A stretch of 64,000 nt of DNA from Mesodorylaimus sp. YZB2_4 (lineage: Eukaryota; Nematoda; Enoplea; Dorylaimida; Dorylaimidae), in the NCBI GenBank assembly GCA_030248295.1, contig JASANH010000484.1, forward strand, positions 186,001-250,000, read 5' to 3'. Shown here one piece after another: positions 34,706 to 47,300 of the stretch (position 1 is its first letter; every line of letters begins with the position of its first letter). Both the position numbers and the translations under genes were made by a program. The notes under the pieces are model-generated. The model had not been told where the DNA came from. It did not search any database and saw only the letters and a program-made list of their open reading frames with translations.

Positions 34706-37700
34706 TCATAGTTTCGCAAATCGACCTTGTATGAAAATTCTTGGCACACATAGATCTTCTTTACGATTCACTGTCTCCTTGCACACGTAAGTGCACGACT
34801 TGCAGTCGAAACCATTCTCGATGAACAGTTGTCGCAGTGCGTCTGAAACAAGGAACACAGAACTGACTATATTCTACAATACAGTAGGGCTCCAGTGCAA
34901 GCTAACGATAAGTCCCGTCAGGTCCATTTCTGCAAGCAACACCAGGAATCACGCCCTATGTTATATTAGGTTTGATACAAGCGCTGGACGCGGGTGCGCG
35001 AGCTCAAGGGCATAGGAACACTGTAAAATATACTTTTTACGCAGTCGGGAGTCGAGTGCACCCTGCGTACCTACAGTATGTAGCGTCAGAGGAATACGTC
35101 TTACCCACTAGGCCACATTGGGATTGTGCCTAACCAGGCCCCAGTGTCCTGTGGACAGGCGACCAGGTGAGATGGCGACACAGGCGGTCACGTGAGAAAT
35201 CTAAGGCTACCATGGTATTCCCATAACTACTCGCAAAAATTTGCCCTTAGCCAGATACAAAAGATTAGTCTTCAAGTTTCAACCCAAAGATTGCCAAGGT
35301 CACCAACCCACGACCCCCACCCCCCCCCCCCCCCCCCCAAGGAGCAGCAGCAATAGACTGGTATCAGTCCACTTCTCTGAACAGTCGGTTCTACAGTGCA
35401 TGGCACAACCGAGTTTTCAAATAATATAAGTTCTCTACTAAATCGTGACTTGACCGCAGGGTCAAAATTTGTTTGCCTTTAGAAAAATCATCCTGAAAAA
35501 GGTCGTCAAGCTACTCTTTACTGCAGCTGTCAATCACTGTGCAGGCAAGCCTGGTGAGACGTTTTTTCCTACATGGTCCGCACTAATTATCGGTTAGGCG
35601 GACAAATGCGACACAGCTTGATGCATCTAGAAACATCACGGTGCTGTAACCTGCAGCAAGAATGCCTATCGACACCTTAGCTCAGGTCCACTAGCAAAAT
35701 TGGTTTAAACATTTCAAATCTACAGCAGAAAATTCACCTTTCTCAGGTTGAAATGTCGATCAACATTCTTACAGGTGGCATTTCTTGATGCATCTAAAGG
35801 CGGCTTTCTCGGACCATCCGCCTCACCCGCCCTACTAGCAAGTCCGTTCTATAAAATTTTGGATCCCATGTTACCAACATCCAATCCGTGCCTCTTCCGC
35901 CTGCGGTACTCATCGCAAGCTACCATCAGAGAGCTGGATTCAGCATCATTGACTCAGTGAGGCTGGGTGGACGGCGTGCGCCCATAGTCAGCCTGAATCT
36001 CAATCGCCCCACCCTTGGCACTTGCCACCTCCAGGCCTGACTAAGGCAAGATCAGCCACCCCTGACCCAGACCTCAAGTCCATCCAACTAAAGGTACAGT
36101 CCCTACCTTCCGAGAAGTAATAGCTCCTGGTCCCATCCTGCCGCACATAAGCATTCTCTGCTAATTTGTGGCCCGGTTCGAATCGGATCATTGCGTAATC
36201 GTACAAGCCGTAATCTCGCACAATAACACTGCCTCCAGGTTTCATCACCTGCAAGACAAGTCAGTCAGTCAGTCAGTCAGTCTGTCAAGATGAACAACCT
36301 TTGCGTACTCCGTGCAAATTCTTGACGGCAAAGTGCATTTTCTGTTCACTAATCGCTGATAAGACGAAGATTAGAGTACATAAATCGATTGAACATGGTT
36401 CGACTTGAGGAACAAGACTGTCTTCGCACGTCAGATCACACACAAATGCACTGCATCGACTCGTATCGTAGGAAGTGTGAGTCTACAAGCATCGAATTCG
36501 GAATCAGCTCAAAACAGGAAGCGCAGAGTACCTTTAGAAGATCAACCGCGCGTTTTGAGAAATCACATGCGTAGGCGAATGTGATATTGGGGAAGGCCTC
36601 GAGGAATGGGAAAAGCATGTTTCCAACTCCGCATCCCGCTTCTAACATGGTCATCGATTTCTGAAAATACAGTCCATGTTAGTTCAACTTCAGCCACTTC
36701 TGCAGTCTGCAATGAATGTTCTATAGCATAGACCTAGCAGGCCCACATTATACACTGTAGAGGGGACACCCCGATCTGCCTTCGCCGTTTCCCAGCCAAG
36801 ACATTACACACTAGACACTCCACGAACGCCATCTGCCTGCAGCACGAGTACCAGCCTGACGCAAGGTGTTATATGACTGATTAGACTGGACAGAAGTCTA
36901 AAGCTGAGTGATGAAATAACTTTGTCAGTTTCACTGCCGCATTTGCATCGACTGCGTGGCTGTGCTCGGAAATCTCTCTCATAACGTAACGTATCAAATT
37001 CAGTGTCTAATTCTGCCTTCCATACAATAACCTTTCGCTGCGACAATGATCGACAGGGCTTACATAGCACTCATATTCAGACCCGCGAGGTACGAGTAAA
37101 CCCTCGGTCATCTTATCCCGCCACTGAAAGTAATCCCCTATGCCATCTTTTTTTACCCATCCTGGCCGGTCCACGGAAAAGTCGATTTTTAGCCCTTTAC
37201 CCGCGGGCTAGAGGGCTAGTTAACTGACCCTATCTTGCCATCGACTAGGGTCAATGCGGGATGCATGCTGGTCAAGTGTGCGTGTTGTCGCTACCCCGCG
37301 ATGTCGGCGGTTACCCCATGGGCTAAACATACCCAGCCCGTGAGGGGACCCGGATTGGAGAGCCTCCCGCCCCACAAGGCCTCTCCTCGTTTATCGAGCC
37401 TGGAGGGATCAAGGGTGGATAACCCACTGCCAGGCGTGCAAGGCGCAGAGAGAACTTCACCAAGTTCTCAGACGGCCAGAGTTAAACTCGCAGCCGAACG
37501 GTTTCCAGCTCTGCCAAGCAAAGACATGCACATGCCTTTCACCGCACACCACCCAGGTGGCTCCCCTATCCCGCCTGCTTGGTTCATCCCTCCATCAATA
37601 GCAAACCCTTGCCTACCTCCCAATCCAAATCCGAACACAATTCCTTGAACTCGTCCTTCGTCCAATGCCTGTCTTTAAAAAATCGATTTTCATTCCTAAG

Positions 37701-37931
37701 ATAAAACTTATCCCAATTCTTCATCGCTTCCGCCTCCAATTTGTCTTTCTTGAATGCCGTCACCAACCGACCATCTTGCCGTTTCAATTTTTCCACTTCT
37801 TCTTGCGTCAGTTGTCGCGCATAGTGGCCCACCTCATTTCTACCTTTGTCCTTATATGACGCACTAGAGCTCGCCTTCTGCGCACAATCACAAGTGTCTG
37901 AATTCGTTCCAGTATCCTTGTTTTCGTTCAT
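34706..37931 (-). CDS. METTL6: tRNA N3-methylcytidine methyltransferase METTL6
   Basis: SAM-dependent enzyme that forms m3C at position 32 of serine tRNAs in other animals. Exons are 37931-37617, 36660-36532, 36482-36309, 36248-36107 and 34842-34706; 298 aa (vertebrate METTL6 about 284). Signatures: [20 protein letters not shown] and [19 protein letters not shown] near the N-terminus; SAM-binding [18 protein letters not shown] and [52 protein letters not shown]; and a C-terminal [18 protein letters not shown]. These favour METTL6 over METTL2/8. The last intron is 1264 bp and contains a tRNA-like SINE and a C19 run at 35320-35338; a (GTCA)n tract at about 36259-36285 lies just upstream of exon 4. 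Confidence 0.94.
35041..35128 (-). repeat. tRNA-like, probable SINE head, in METTL6 intron
   Basis: Minus strand TGGCCTAGTGGGTAAGACG is a good A box, with GTGCACTCGACTCCCG as a B-box-like partner about 55 nt later. No clean cloverleaf; most likely a SINE. Confidence 0.5.
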
Positions 37932-38383
37932 CTGAAACTCCCAAGATCACGGACGAAAACTGGATCAATTAGAAAGAAAGAAGCTCTGCGAACAGTTTGG
38001 CCAACAGGCAAAGACCCACAGGCAGTCACACTTTACTGCCTAGCACATTGCACAACACTTGACTGGAATGACCAATATGCCTGAACGATACACAAAAAGG
38101 AATGACAGGTAAGTCAACGACAGCGTCGCCTTCGCCTAGCTAGATATGTCATACATATGGCCAAGCTTGCATACCGCAAGAATGAGGACAAACACTAGCT
38201 ACTGTAAGTTGGCGATCTAAAAGTACACAGACCAAACTGGACCAGTCACTACTACCCACTACGGATACTGCCACGCCCCCTCTTTCCCCTAACAGCCCAT
38301 CTCCAAGCTCACGTTTTAGCATCTCCCTTTTCTGGAACCATTCCATAATTCACCAACCCACGCCCAGCCTCACTCAAACATTT
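37932..38383. promoter_or_regulatory. Spacer between WDR11 stop and METTL6 start
   Basis: The 452 bp that must hold the WDR11 3' end and the METTL6 promoter. No TATA-like or other motif stood out. Confidence 0.35.
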
Positions 38384-41300
38384 TCACGTCGATTCATTTA
38401 CAATATCGATCTCCTTCAAAATCGCCTCGCCGCGCTCCCCGCCAGCATCATTGGCAAACCACCGCGCAGCTTTGACCAATCCTAGCTTGGCCAAGTCTCG
38501 GGCATACTCGCTTTTCACAATTTCCTTGACCTTATCCGATACTTTCTCCTTGACTTTCTCGAACTCCAACAGCTGGATGGCCGCGCCCAACTGCTTCCAC
38601 CCGATCAACGCCTCCATAGTCCTCTCCCACTGATCGCACGTCATCATCAGCAGCACAGCGACCGTCTTCTTCGCCACTTGCGGTCCTTGCAAAGAGTCAA
38701 TCCACTTGCCCAACACTTCGTGGCAAGGCGTCTTGGGCAAGCCAACCCGGGCCAACCACGCCGACTGCTCCCAATGCCCAAACGATTGCAAATACCTGCA
38801 CGCATCCAATCCTTTCCCGATCATGCTCAACAACTGAACACCCTCGCTCAGTCGACCATTGGCTATCAGATTCGTGGCCACCAATTTAACAGTACTGCCA
38901 GCCGATGACGAACCAGAATCGTGTCCTTCTCCACCGTCAGCCGCCGCTTTCACTACGGCCAGAGTCGACAGCAGGCACGCCTTCAAGCAATCGGCGTAAT
39001 AATCCTGTTGCTGACAGTCCGTGTCCAACAGCAGTTGACTAGCCTGCGAGTACAGTCCCAACTGAATGCACTCGTCGATCATCCTGTGCAGCTGCTCGCT
39101 GCTGGCCCGTCGACAATCGAACACGGAACACTGCTTCACCTGCCATCGCTTGAAATCATCCGCATTCCAATACGTCTCGTACGAAGTAGACAACAACGAC
39201 CGACCCCTCTTCTCGTCCAGATAATGACCAGCCACCGTCCAAAAATGGTATTCCCATTCTTCGCCGAATAGGGAGGCCACCAATAAACATCGTTCCACCA
39301 CGCTCAACTCGGCCAGCTTATTCGAAACTTGCTCGTCCAAGAAGGTCAATTGCCGCATTAAAGTCCACTTGTCCTGTTCGTCGACATCTAATCGCTTTAC
39401 TAGATCCGATAGCACAATCGATTGATCGATCGATCCCAAACCCAGCAAATCGACGCCATCATTTCCAGAATAAATACGATTCAAAATGACAGCATCCGTC
39501 AGCAGTGTTTTCAATAGGGCCGTCGTTTTCCACGAGACTTGATATCGACCCACGAAAATCTTCTGACCCAGCAGCGCTTCGATATTTCGATTCGATCCGC
39601 TGGTGATCGATCGATCATAAACTCTCAAAGCCCCATCGCCAGTTAAGAACATGGGCCAATTCTCATCGCCTGCAATGTCGCCATCGATCAATCGCCACGG
39701 AAGGGTCAACGACGACAAGAGGCCGGGCGGGCTGACCACACCGCTCGCCGTATTGATTTGATACAAGCACTCAAATCGTAACGCATTCCATACAGCCGCG
39801 CCGTCATTGTGCATTGCGATCAGAGTAAAATCAGATGGCGCACGGGCCATATGCAATCGCCTCACAGCCCCGCGCTGATGACCAGTGGCCTTGGATGTCT
39901 TCGCTTCCAGATTCCAAACCGACAAACGACCATCCACATCCCCAAACGCCAGCAGATCATCCTTCCAGGCCATGCACGTCACCAAACTGTTAGTGGCCCA
40001 CTGTGTATTCACTTCTTTGCCGTCACGAACGTGTATGCCTTAAATGAAATGCAGCCTCGAAAACAGTATGACGAAAAGCCCCACCGCAGAGCAGAGCGCC
40101 CTCCAGATTCCTCCAAACCAGGTGTCCCTAAACTTGATGGCAGTAGTCTGTGAATGATCAGGTCACATGCCAGACCAGCTAGGTTTAACCTGCCCAGATG
40201 GTAAGCTGTTAAAATGTCTGCGAGTAGCCTCGACATGTAGCTAGTCCCAAGATCAAGTTAGCACGTTCACCCGCCGTGTAAGCACTATTTTAACCCCACC
40301 CCACCAACGTGTTGTACGTACCCTTGACCACGACATGGTACAAATGGTTCTCATTATCCAACACCACCAAATTCTCTCGATAGATCATCTGCTGCGAGTC
40401 ATCGGACGGGGACACGGGGTTAGGGGTAACGGGCGACGTTGCCAATAGAGCGGGCTGTTGTTGCACTTGCTGTTCCCCATCATTCTCCGCACTCGCTGAC
40501 ACGATACGACTCTGATGATGTTTGGTCGACCAGGCCATGTCCACAATGACTGGACAATTCTTGGACATTCGACGCAATAACCGAAACTGCTTCAAATCCC
40601 AAATTTCCATGGGCTGATCCCGAAATGCGATGGCCAAAAAGCAACTGAAATAACTCACGCGAAGCAATTCCACAGGCGACTCATCGCATTCGCCCCTCAG
40701 ACGACGACTGAATCCAGTTCGAATATCGGTCAGCAAGATTTCATTCCTGACCACGCTGGACGTGGACAATGTTTGGCAATGTCCACTCGATACCAAGTGA
40801 TCAGCACCGGACCATTCCAAGCATTTGATCGGGCACGAATGCAGACTGAAATCTCGTTCCACTTCGCCCGAATGGATATCGACCAACTGAATGCCACCGT
40901 CGCCGAATCCAACCGCGGCCAACTGCCGACCGGGTCCGCTCGGTTTAGGGCACGCCCGGACCACAGTCGGATTTGGAGCCAAGCCATTAGCAGCCCCGGA
41001 CATGACGAATCGTAGCTTTGTCTTTCCAGGAGCAGGTGTTTCTTGGTTCAGCGTTCCAGGATCCAAGACAATGTCGTCCGCGAGACTCGGTAATAGCACG
41101 CTCGGCGACACCGTATCTTCGCCTCCAACGGATGCATCCACTCCAGAAGCCAACTCGTAAACCAATAATCGGCCTTGATTCATAACTTGACACGCTTGGC
41201 GTTCGGTAACCGGGCACACCGTCCCCGCCAATATGCGATTCGTCTTCGTCACGCGTAAACTTTCCGACGAGCAGGCCGATTCGTAGACCATCTCGATTGG

Positions 41301-43427
41301 ATTATACACGTCCAACATTTCTTCCAACTTCTGAGTCGACTCGGCAGTCGAGGCTGCTCCTCGATATTTTTGAACTCGTAGTGTTACGCAACCGTTTTCC
41401 TAAAACACCAAATGGCAGACGTAGCCACAGACCATGTACGGACAAACCCCAGGCTCGGTAAACTATAAAGCTGAAAAAGGACCCCTGCACATGTGTCAAC
41501 CAGCCTAGTCGTAAGATCAGCCCTTACCTGGAAGAAGTAGATGGCATCTCGTTGCGCGCACGGATACGCATGCACAAATGAAGAGGCCGACTTGTCCAGA
41601 ATGACCTGCGCCACTGACTGCATACTGACCACGTCCAAGACGACCAGCTCTTTCGGATAGAGCAACAACAATCGATTCCTGACCGCCCGGTGGTAGGTCA
41701 CTTGTAAACAGTGCACATCTTCCATTGTACTCGACACAGCCACTCCTGCCGACCCCGCCATCTGTTGCTGCTGCTGACTGAACGACGCCGACGACGATCC
41801 ACCCAACGATTCTTGGAGATCGATACTGCCTCCCATGCCCGAAGTGACTGATGTAAATACTAAAACACACTTGGGTGGATCATGTAGATGGCCCGGCTAG
41901 TGTCCTAGGCGGTTTGGAGTCTGCCCCGCACGTGTAGGTGGAGTCCGCACACCCGCGGGTGTTCAACTCTCAGCTGGGTAAATTATATGTCCCTTCATCC
42001 TCAGGTGATCCTACCCATGTTTGGTGATGCGGTCAGATATGAACACGAAAACGTCTCTGTGGTAGGCCTTATCTCCCGATACAGCTTCGACGACAGGAGC
42101 TTCGACGCGGCAGTGTTGTATCTCACGATCAGCTGTCACTAAGTACTGTAGGTGCAGTGGCCACCCGTTAGACCCCAAGCACTTACCCTTCACCAGTGGT
42201 TTCTTCACCAATCGATGGGCCAGGGCCGCAGCGGTTTGTTTCTTCACTCCCGTACCACTGATCAAGTCTGGTTCATTCTCCATGCCAGCCCCGGTCACTG
42301 CAGCCACTCGGAACTGTTGCCCATTACTACTAGGAGTCTTGGCCGTCGAGAAATCGTCCACTAACATGACATTGCCGGCTTGAGTCAGAAAAGCAGCGTG
42401 CGCCGTTTGGAATGGATCGAGGGTGAATCCGATCAAGGTTTCCGTATATCCTTTCTTCCACACCTTCGTCCCTTCTTGGGCGTTCCACAATATGAAGTTG
42501 TAGGGAGCGTGCAGAGCCACCAGCAAGTCGACACTCAGGTCTTGACTGGCCAACCACTGCATCTCCAAAACGGGTTTGTGACCGTCCGAGAACTGGCACA
42601 AGGCTCGCCCTTTCAACACGTCCCAAACAATAATTTGCCCCGCACTGTCCGCCGATGCCAACCGTAATGCTTGACCGCCTCGCCCACTGCTAGTCTGACG
42701 CAATGCCGTAGCCATGACCGTTTCTGAATGGGGATAGTTCTCACGAGCCCAGCGCACCTAGAACCGAGGTGAGTGTAATACCGGCATCCTCCACGACGTG
42801 CCCCCTCAGTCAGATCCTGAGACCAGGTAGACGTGAAAGTCCCGTGCACGGGTAACAAGCACCAAGGGGGTTCGTGAGCACACAGTCAAGAGTTCAGCCG
42901 ACATTGAAAAGCCAAAACAGATCTTTTCGTGAGTAGTCCCCCTAGTCATTTTCTGCGGCCTTCTCTATGGCCTTCCGTGGATTTCGTGAATATTCTGAAT
43001 TTTTATAATTTTGTAAGGGCTTTGTGATTGGAACACCAGAGGCGAACAACAATCAGTGATAATCGATCATCTACTGATCACAGGTGATCAATATCAACCA
43101 ATGTTCATATTAATCATCTGCAATCAGCGATCGCTTATCCTGGTCACACCGAGATGCTCGATGAGCACCAGCTAGATCAGGGGACCCAGACATCTACTCA
43201 GAATAAACACAGCCTTTCCTCCCCGCATCCCCACCATCCATGTCCTCGAACCGTCTTACCTTGACCACATTATGCCTGTGACCATCCAACGTGTTCACTC
43301 GCTCCATGCTGGTCGGATGCCAGACCACCACCAACGACTGGCACCCGTACGCCACGAACCCTTGCCATCCCCAATCGATCGCCTGGCGATTCCCAGCGGC
43401 CAACGATCCCGAAACAACGCACGGCAT
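38384..43427 (-). CDS. WDR11: WD repeat-containing protein 11
   Basis: A large double beta-propeller protein; in other animals it forms a complex with FAM91A1 at the trans-Golgi network, tethers AP-1 vesicles and supports Hedgehog and ciliary signalling. Exons: 43427-43260 (5' limit uncertain), 42757-42187, 41859-41528, 41399-40322 and 40038-38384; about 1267 aa (vertebrate about 1224). Diagnostic blocks: AIDWGWQGFVAYGCQSLVVV, VRWARENYPHSE, RLASADSAGQIIVWDV, TKVWKKGY, RLLLLYPKELVVLD, RNEILLTDIRTGFSRR, LIAMHNDGAAVWN, CLLVASLFGEEWEYHFWTVA, KLVATNLIANGRLSEGVQLL and CRYLQSFGHWEQSAWLA. The chosen ATG lies inside an exon preceded by AG, so a short upstream exon with a few more N-terminal residues is likely. 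Intron 3 carries a tRNA-like sequence. Confidence 0.93.
41889..41979 (+). repeat. tRNA-like sequence in WDR11 intron
   Basis: TGGCCCGGCTAGTGTCC resembles an A box and GGTGTTCAACTCTC a degenerate B box. Probably a SINE remnant. Confidence 0.3.
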
Positions 43428-44397
43428 AACTCCCTGCAAAAGTCCACATCGGCCTCAATCCGAGCACTTCAACATAACAATATGAACAGGATTGCTCCTG
43501 CATAGACACCAACCGTCCACCCCACCTCGCTTTATCTTATCACAAACAATATGTGAACATCAACACAATCCTGACACTGATTTCAAAGCTGTTCCTGCTA
43601 AAGCCATCGGATATAAATCCTAAAATATCATCAAACTACAAACACAACTAAGCACACAAGTATAAGAATATCATCGATCAACGTCACGGCCATATTTTTG
43701 GTATTTATCAACACGAGGCTAGGCAACACAAAAACTCTTAACACCAAACAACAAACGCACGTGTCACTTTGTACTCATACAACCAGAGTCGTCGGTGCTT
43801 TGCCTTTATTCACCACGTGCTTACTCTTGATTTGTGCTTGAGGCTGCAAGCCACTCTGCAAAACAAATCACCCTTTCCATCCGCCTACCATATTCAATAG
43901 CACCTATACTCTAGCGGCCTACGGGACTAGCTTTGTTCGGGACCCGATTACAATAGGTTCCACGATTTACCTTGCTCCTGAACGGAGAAAGTAGCAAAAA
44001 AGGGTCGTTTCAAGTTTAGATTGCAAGACCCATTCAGATACAGGGTCAACTTACTCAATGACAACATCATCAAGGCAGTGTAAAGTTGATCTCAAGTAAT
44101 TCTACAATGACTATATGCAGGCAGAAACCAACCTGACTGTACCGGCATTACAGTGCTTGTAATGCTTCAGCCGTTTCGCTTGCTTGTATGAGCCGTTTCG
44201 GTTGGATGAGGCCGGCCAGACTTTTCGCATCACAAAGCATTGTCATAACCGCAATGACCCCAATATCTGGCAGAAATAGTCCCGACACCGATCCTGGTCC
44301 TGATCCTGATCCCACACACACACACACACACACACCCATCATGACTACGACGGCAGCTCTACTGCATCAGCCCTTCCCACCCCATCTAGGTCTGCAC
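43428..44397. other. WDR11 5' flank / STT3B 3' flank
   Basis: No complete gene. It may contain a short first coding or non-coding exon of WDR11. A (CA)n microsatellite lies at 44313-44335, just beyond the STT3B stop. Confidence 0.45.
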
Positions 44398-47300
44398 CTA
44401 ACGTACCATCGGCGGTGGGCGCGACTTCTTCGATTTGATCTTTCTCTCCGCATACTTGATCGCTGGTCGATTCTGTGGCTTCTTCACTTTAAAGATTCGT
44501 ACTAGCCAATGCTCCGTTGTATACGCTTCTTCCAAATGCACCAAATCGAAATTCTTATTCCCGATCTCAGCTCCACGAGTACGATCGAAACCAGGAGCAG
44601 TGCGGAAATCGAGCTAGTGAAAAGTCCACTTAGGTTAGGAATCACTCCGCGACCTGATCCAACATGGCTTACCTGTACTTCACCAAAGCGGTAGTACGAC
44701 ATCTTATACATAAGGCAATTCAGCAACGTCTTCGAGCCAGATGAGTCGACCCGGAATTCCCCTTGTTCCGTGAAGTAATCGCTTTCCTGCAACGCACACT
44801 GCTTGCCTTGCCCTCTCAGGAATGAGCCCACAAAACCCTACACCTCCTTTATCCCCGACTCTCTTTTCTCCTGTAATCAGCGCACTCACGCGGCGGGTGT
44901 ATAAGAGACCGACTGAGGGAATAAACCCTTAAAGCCCCACACTTCCTTTACCCCGCTCAGCTCTCTTTTCTTCTGTAACCACCGCACCTGAACAGAGGGA
45001 GATATGAGAAGCCTCTACGATAAAAGCTCCGACTGAACATGGCAAGTAGCTGCACCCCTGAAACATCAACCAAAGGGGTTGACGACGTCTCCCAGGAGGG
45101 GGAATATTAATCCTCCGCCCATCCACGAATGTTGGTCCCACTCCCCACACGCAATTTTATTTTTAAAAACCGTTTCAGACACCCCCTGAGCCACAGTGTA
45201 TCTCGGACCGCCGACCACACTCCCCTTACCCTAATGTCCTTGGGATGTTCCCCTTCGGCAATTCGAACCATCCACAGGAACTTGTTGATATCGTCGCCAG
45301 AATAACCAATAAAGCCACCGAAAATGACCAGGACATAATCCACGTCCAATGCACGCATTATCTTTATAGCTTCCGTCTCGTTACTGGACATAGCTTTGCC
45401 CACCTGCAACGCACTCAAGTCAGCTACATAATCCTCTTCTTCCCTATCACCAATCCACGGCTGTACGATCTGGACATCGACAGAGACCCAAGCTGGGATT
45501 TCTTCAAGCATACCCGAAAGCATTGGTGGTTAGGCTAGTTCGAGCAAGTCCCTAACGATAAGCTTCAAACTTGCCAGAAAGAATTTCAAGTAAAGTGACG
45601 TTTTTAGAAAAAGGCTCACACTGGAATTCCTGAAAACCCTCACCCCCCCCCCCTGGTACCACGCAATAAGCAAGCAATTTGCTCCTGAGGGCACAATCGA
45701 GCGATAAAGCTGAATTTAATCGGTTTTTGCAGGTTTCTGGCAAATTATTTTAGTGGCGAACAGGGTGTATTTGCAGCGGGCTAAATTCCTTCTGAAAAGT
45801 TTAATCTTAGGGTCGTACCCACCCAGCATTAAGCTATCCTCAACGTTTTAGGCAAAGGCCTGTTTGAAGGAGTCGTATTTCGTTTTTGATCGATTTCCAG
45901 TTCATGCAGTACTGCCATACTATGCTCGCACTCAGGAGTGCAGGACATACTATACCCGAAACGATCACCCTAACCATGTGCGACCGGATCAGCCATTAGC
46001 CATAGCCAGACCAAGACTGGCCAGACTGCCAAATTTTCAAACCGCACAAAACTAGAATTTGTTTGTTACAGGCGCAATGAGGAGCAACTAAAGACCCCGT
46101 CAGATTATGTGCTACCTGATGGAGGACATGTCGCGCTTTTGATGAATATTCGCACACAAAAGCCTCCAGCAGCACTGCTGCGTGAGAAAAATCTGGCATG
46201 CTAGATATTCGGTCGCACGTGGCACCCCAAACATCTCAAATTAAGCATTCTCCCTCCACTCACCAATGCGATATGACTATTGTTCCAAGTATTATTATCG
46301 ACCAATGTTGTTCTATTCGCCATTCCGGCAATCTGGTATCCATAATCCCACCACGACATGACCCGAGCTTTGTCGTCCGTATTACGCCTCAGCCAATAAT
46401 AAGCTTCACGAAAATCATCCAAAATCGTACGCGATCTAAAAGAGATGATCATTTGTCCAAAACCAAGCCCAAACCCTCATTTCTTAAGCGCTAGCATCAA
46501 CTTTGCTGCCACCTCGTCCCATTAGCGACAGCAAAGAAGCTCCGATCCGACTTCAAAAATCTTGAGCGCAGACTTTGTGATCGCAACGGCGACGTCAAAG
46601 CACTCAAGGGCTGAAAACTAAGGTTCGACTTACCCATCTTGATGATACGAAGCCAAGACGATACTCGGGCTGCTGTAGGCATTGCTCGTCACCCAAGTGC
46701 AATGAACAGCGAACATCAGAAGAATCATGACCAATGCAATTGACACAACCGATTTCACATTCATGCCGACCCCTTCTTCTTCCACATTCATCGACACTAT
46801 GCTGGACGGCGAGTCAGCTCCCGCCGCCACTGTCTTTAACTCTTTCGCATCCGTATCCGCTTTCGACTTCTTTGCTTTTCCAGGCTAGAACGAGCGAAGT
46901 GCTGCTCAACAAAGCATACTATCCCCCCTGAGGATCATGGATACCTTATCATAGAGATTTTTCAGCTCTACTTCCGTATCCAGCGAATAATTAGCATACG
47001 ACGAAACCTTGCCACTTCTCCTTTCCGATACGCCCATAGTTGACGGCGATGTCAAGCCACCATTGGCCTGGGGCGGTGTTTCGTCCCGTAAGTAACGCTC
47101 GTACGTATGCGAGAATGCAATGCCGGCCAAAATGCACACGACCGGTGTCAAAGTGAGCATTAACCGAACCATAACTCCCGCAAAATAGACGGCGAAAATG
47201 GCGTAGAGGATGACTGAAATGGCCAGTTCTCACAAGAGTTTGATAACAGTGAAAAGAGTTATCACTTACCGAAAACGCGTTCATCGTTGATATGCTTGAG

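Noticed and set aside
37235..37648. Plus-strand open frame of 137 codons
   Set aside because: It overlaps the METTL6 first exon and intron in antisense, with proline-rich composition and no similarity.
43194..43439. Extending WDR11 upstream through the open frame ahead of the chosen ATG
   Set aside because: The upstream residues follow an AG acceptor and do not resemble the family; a short separate first exon is more likely but could not be placed.
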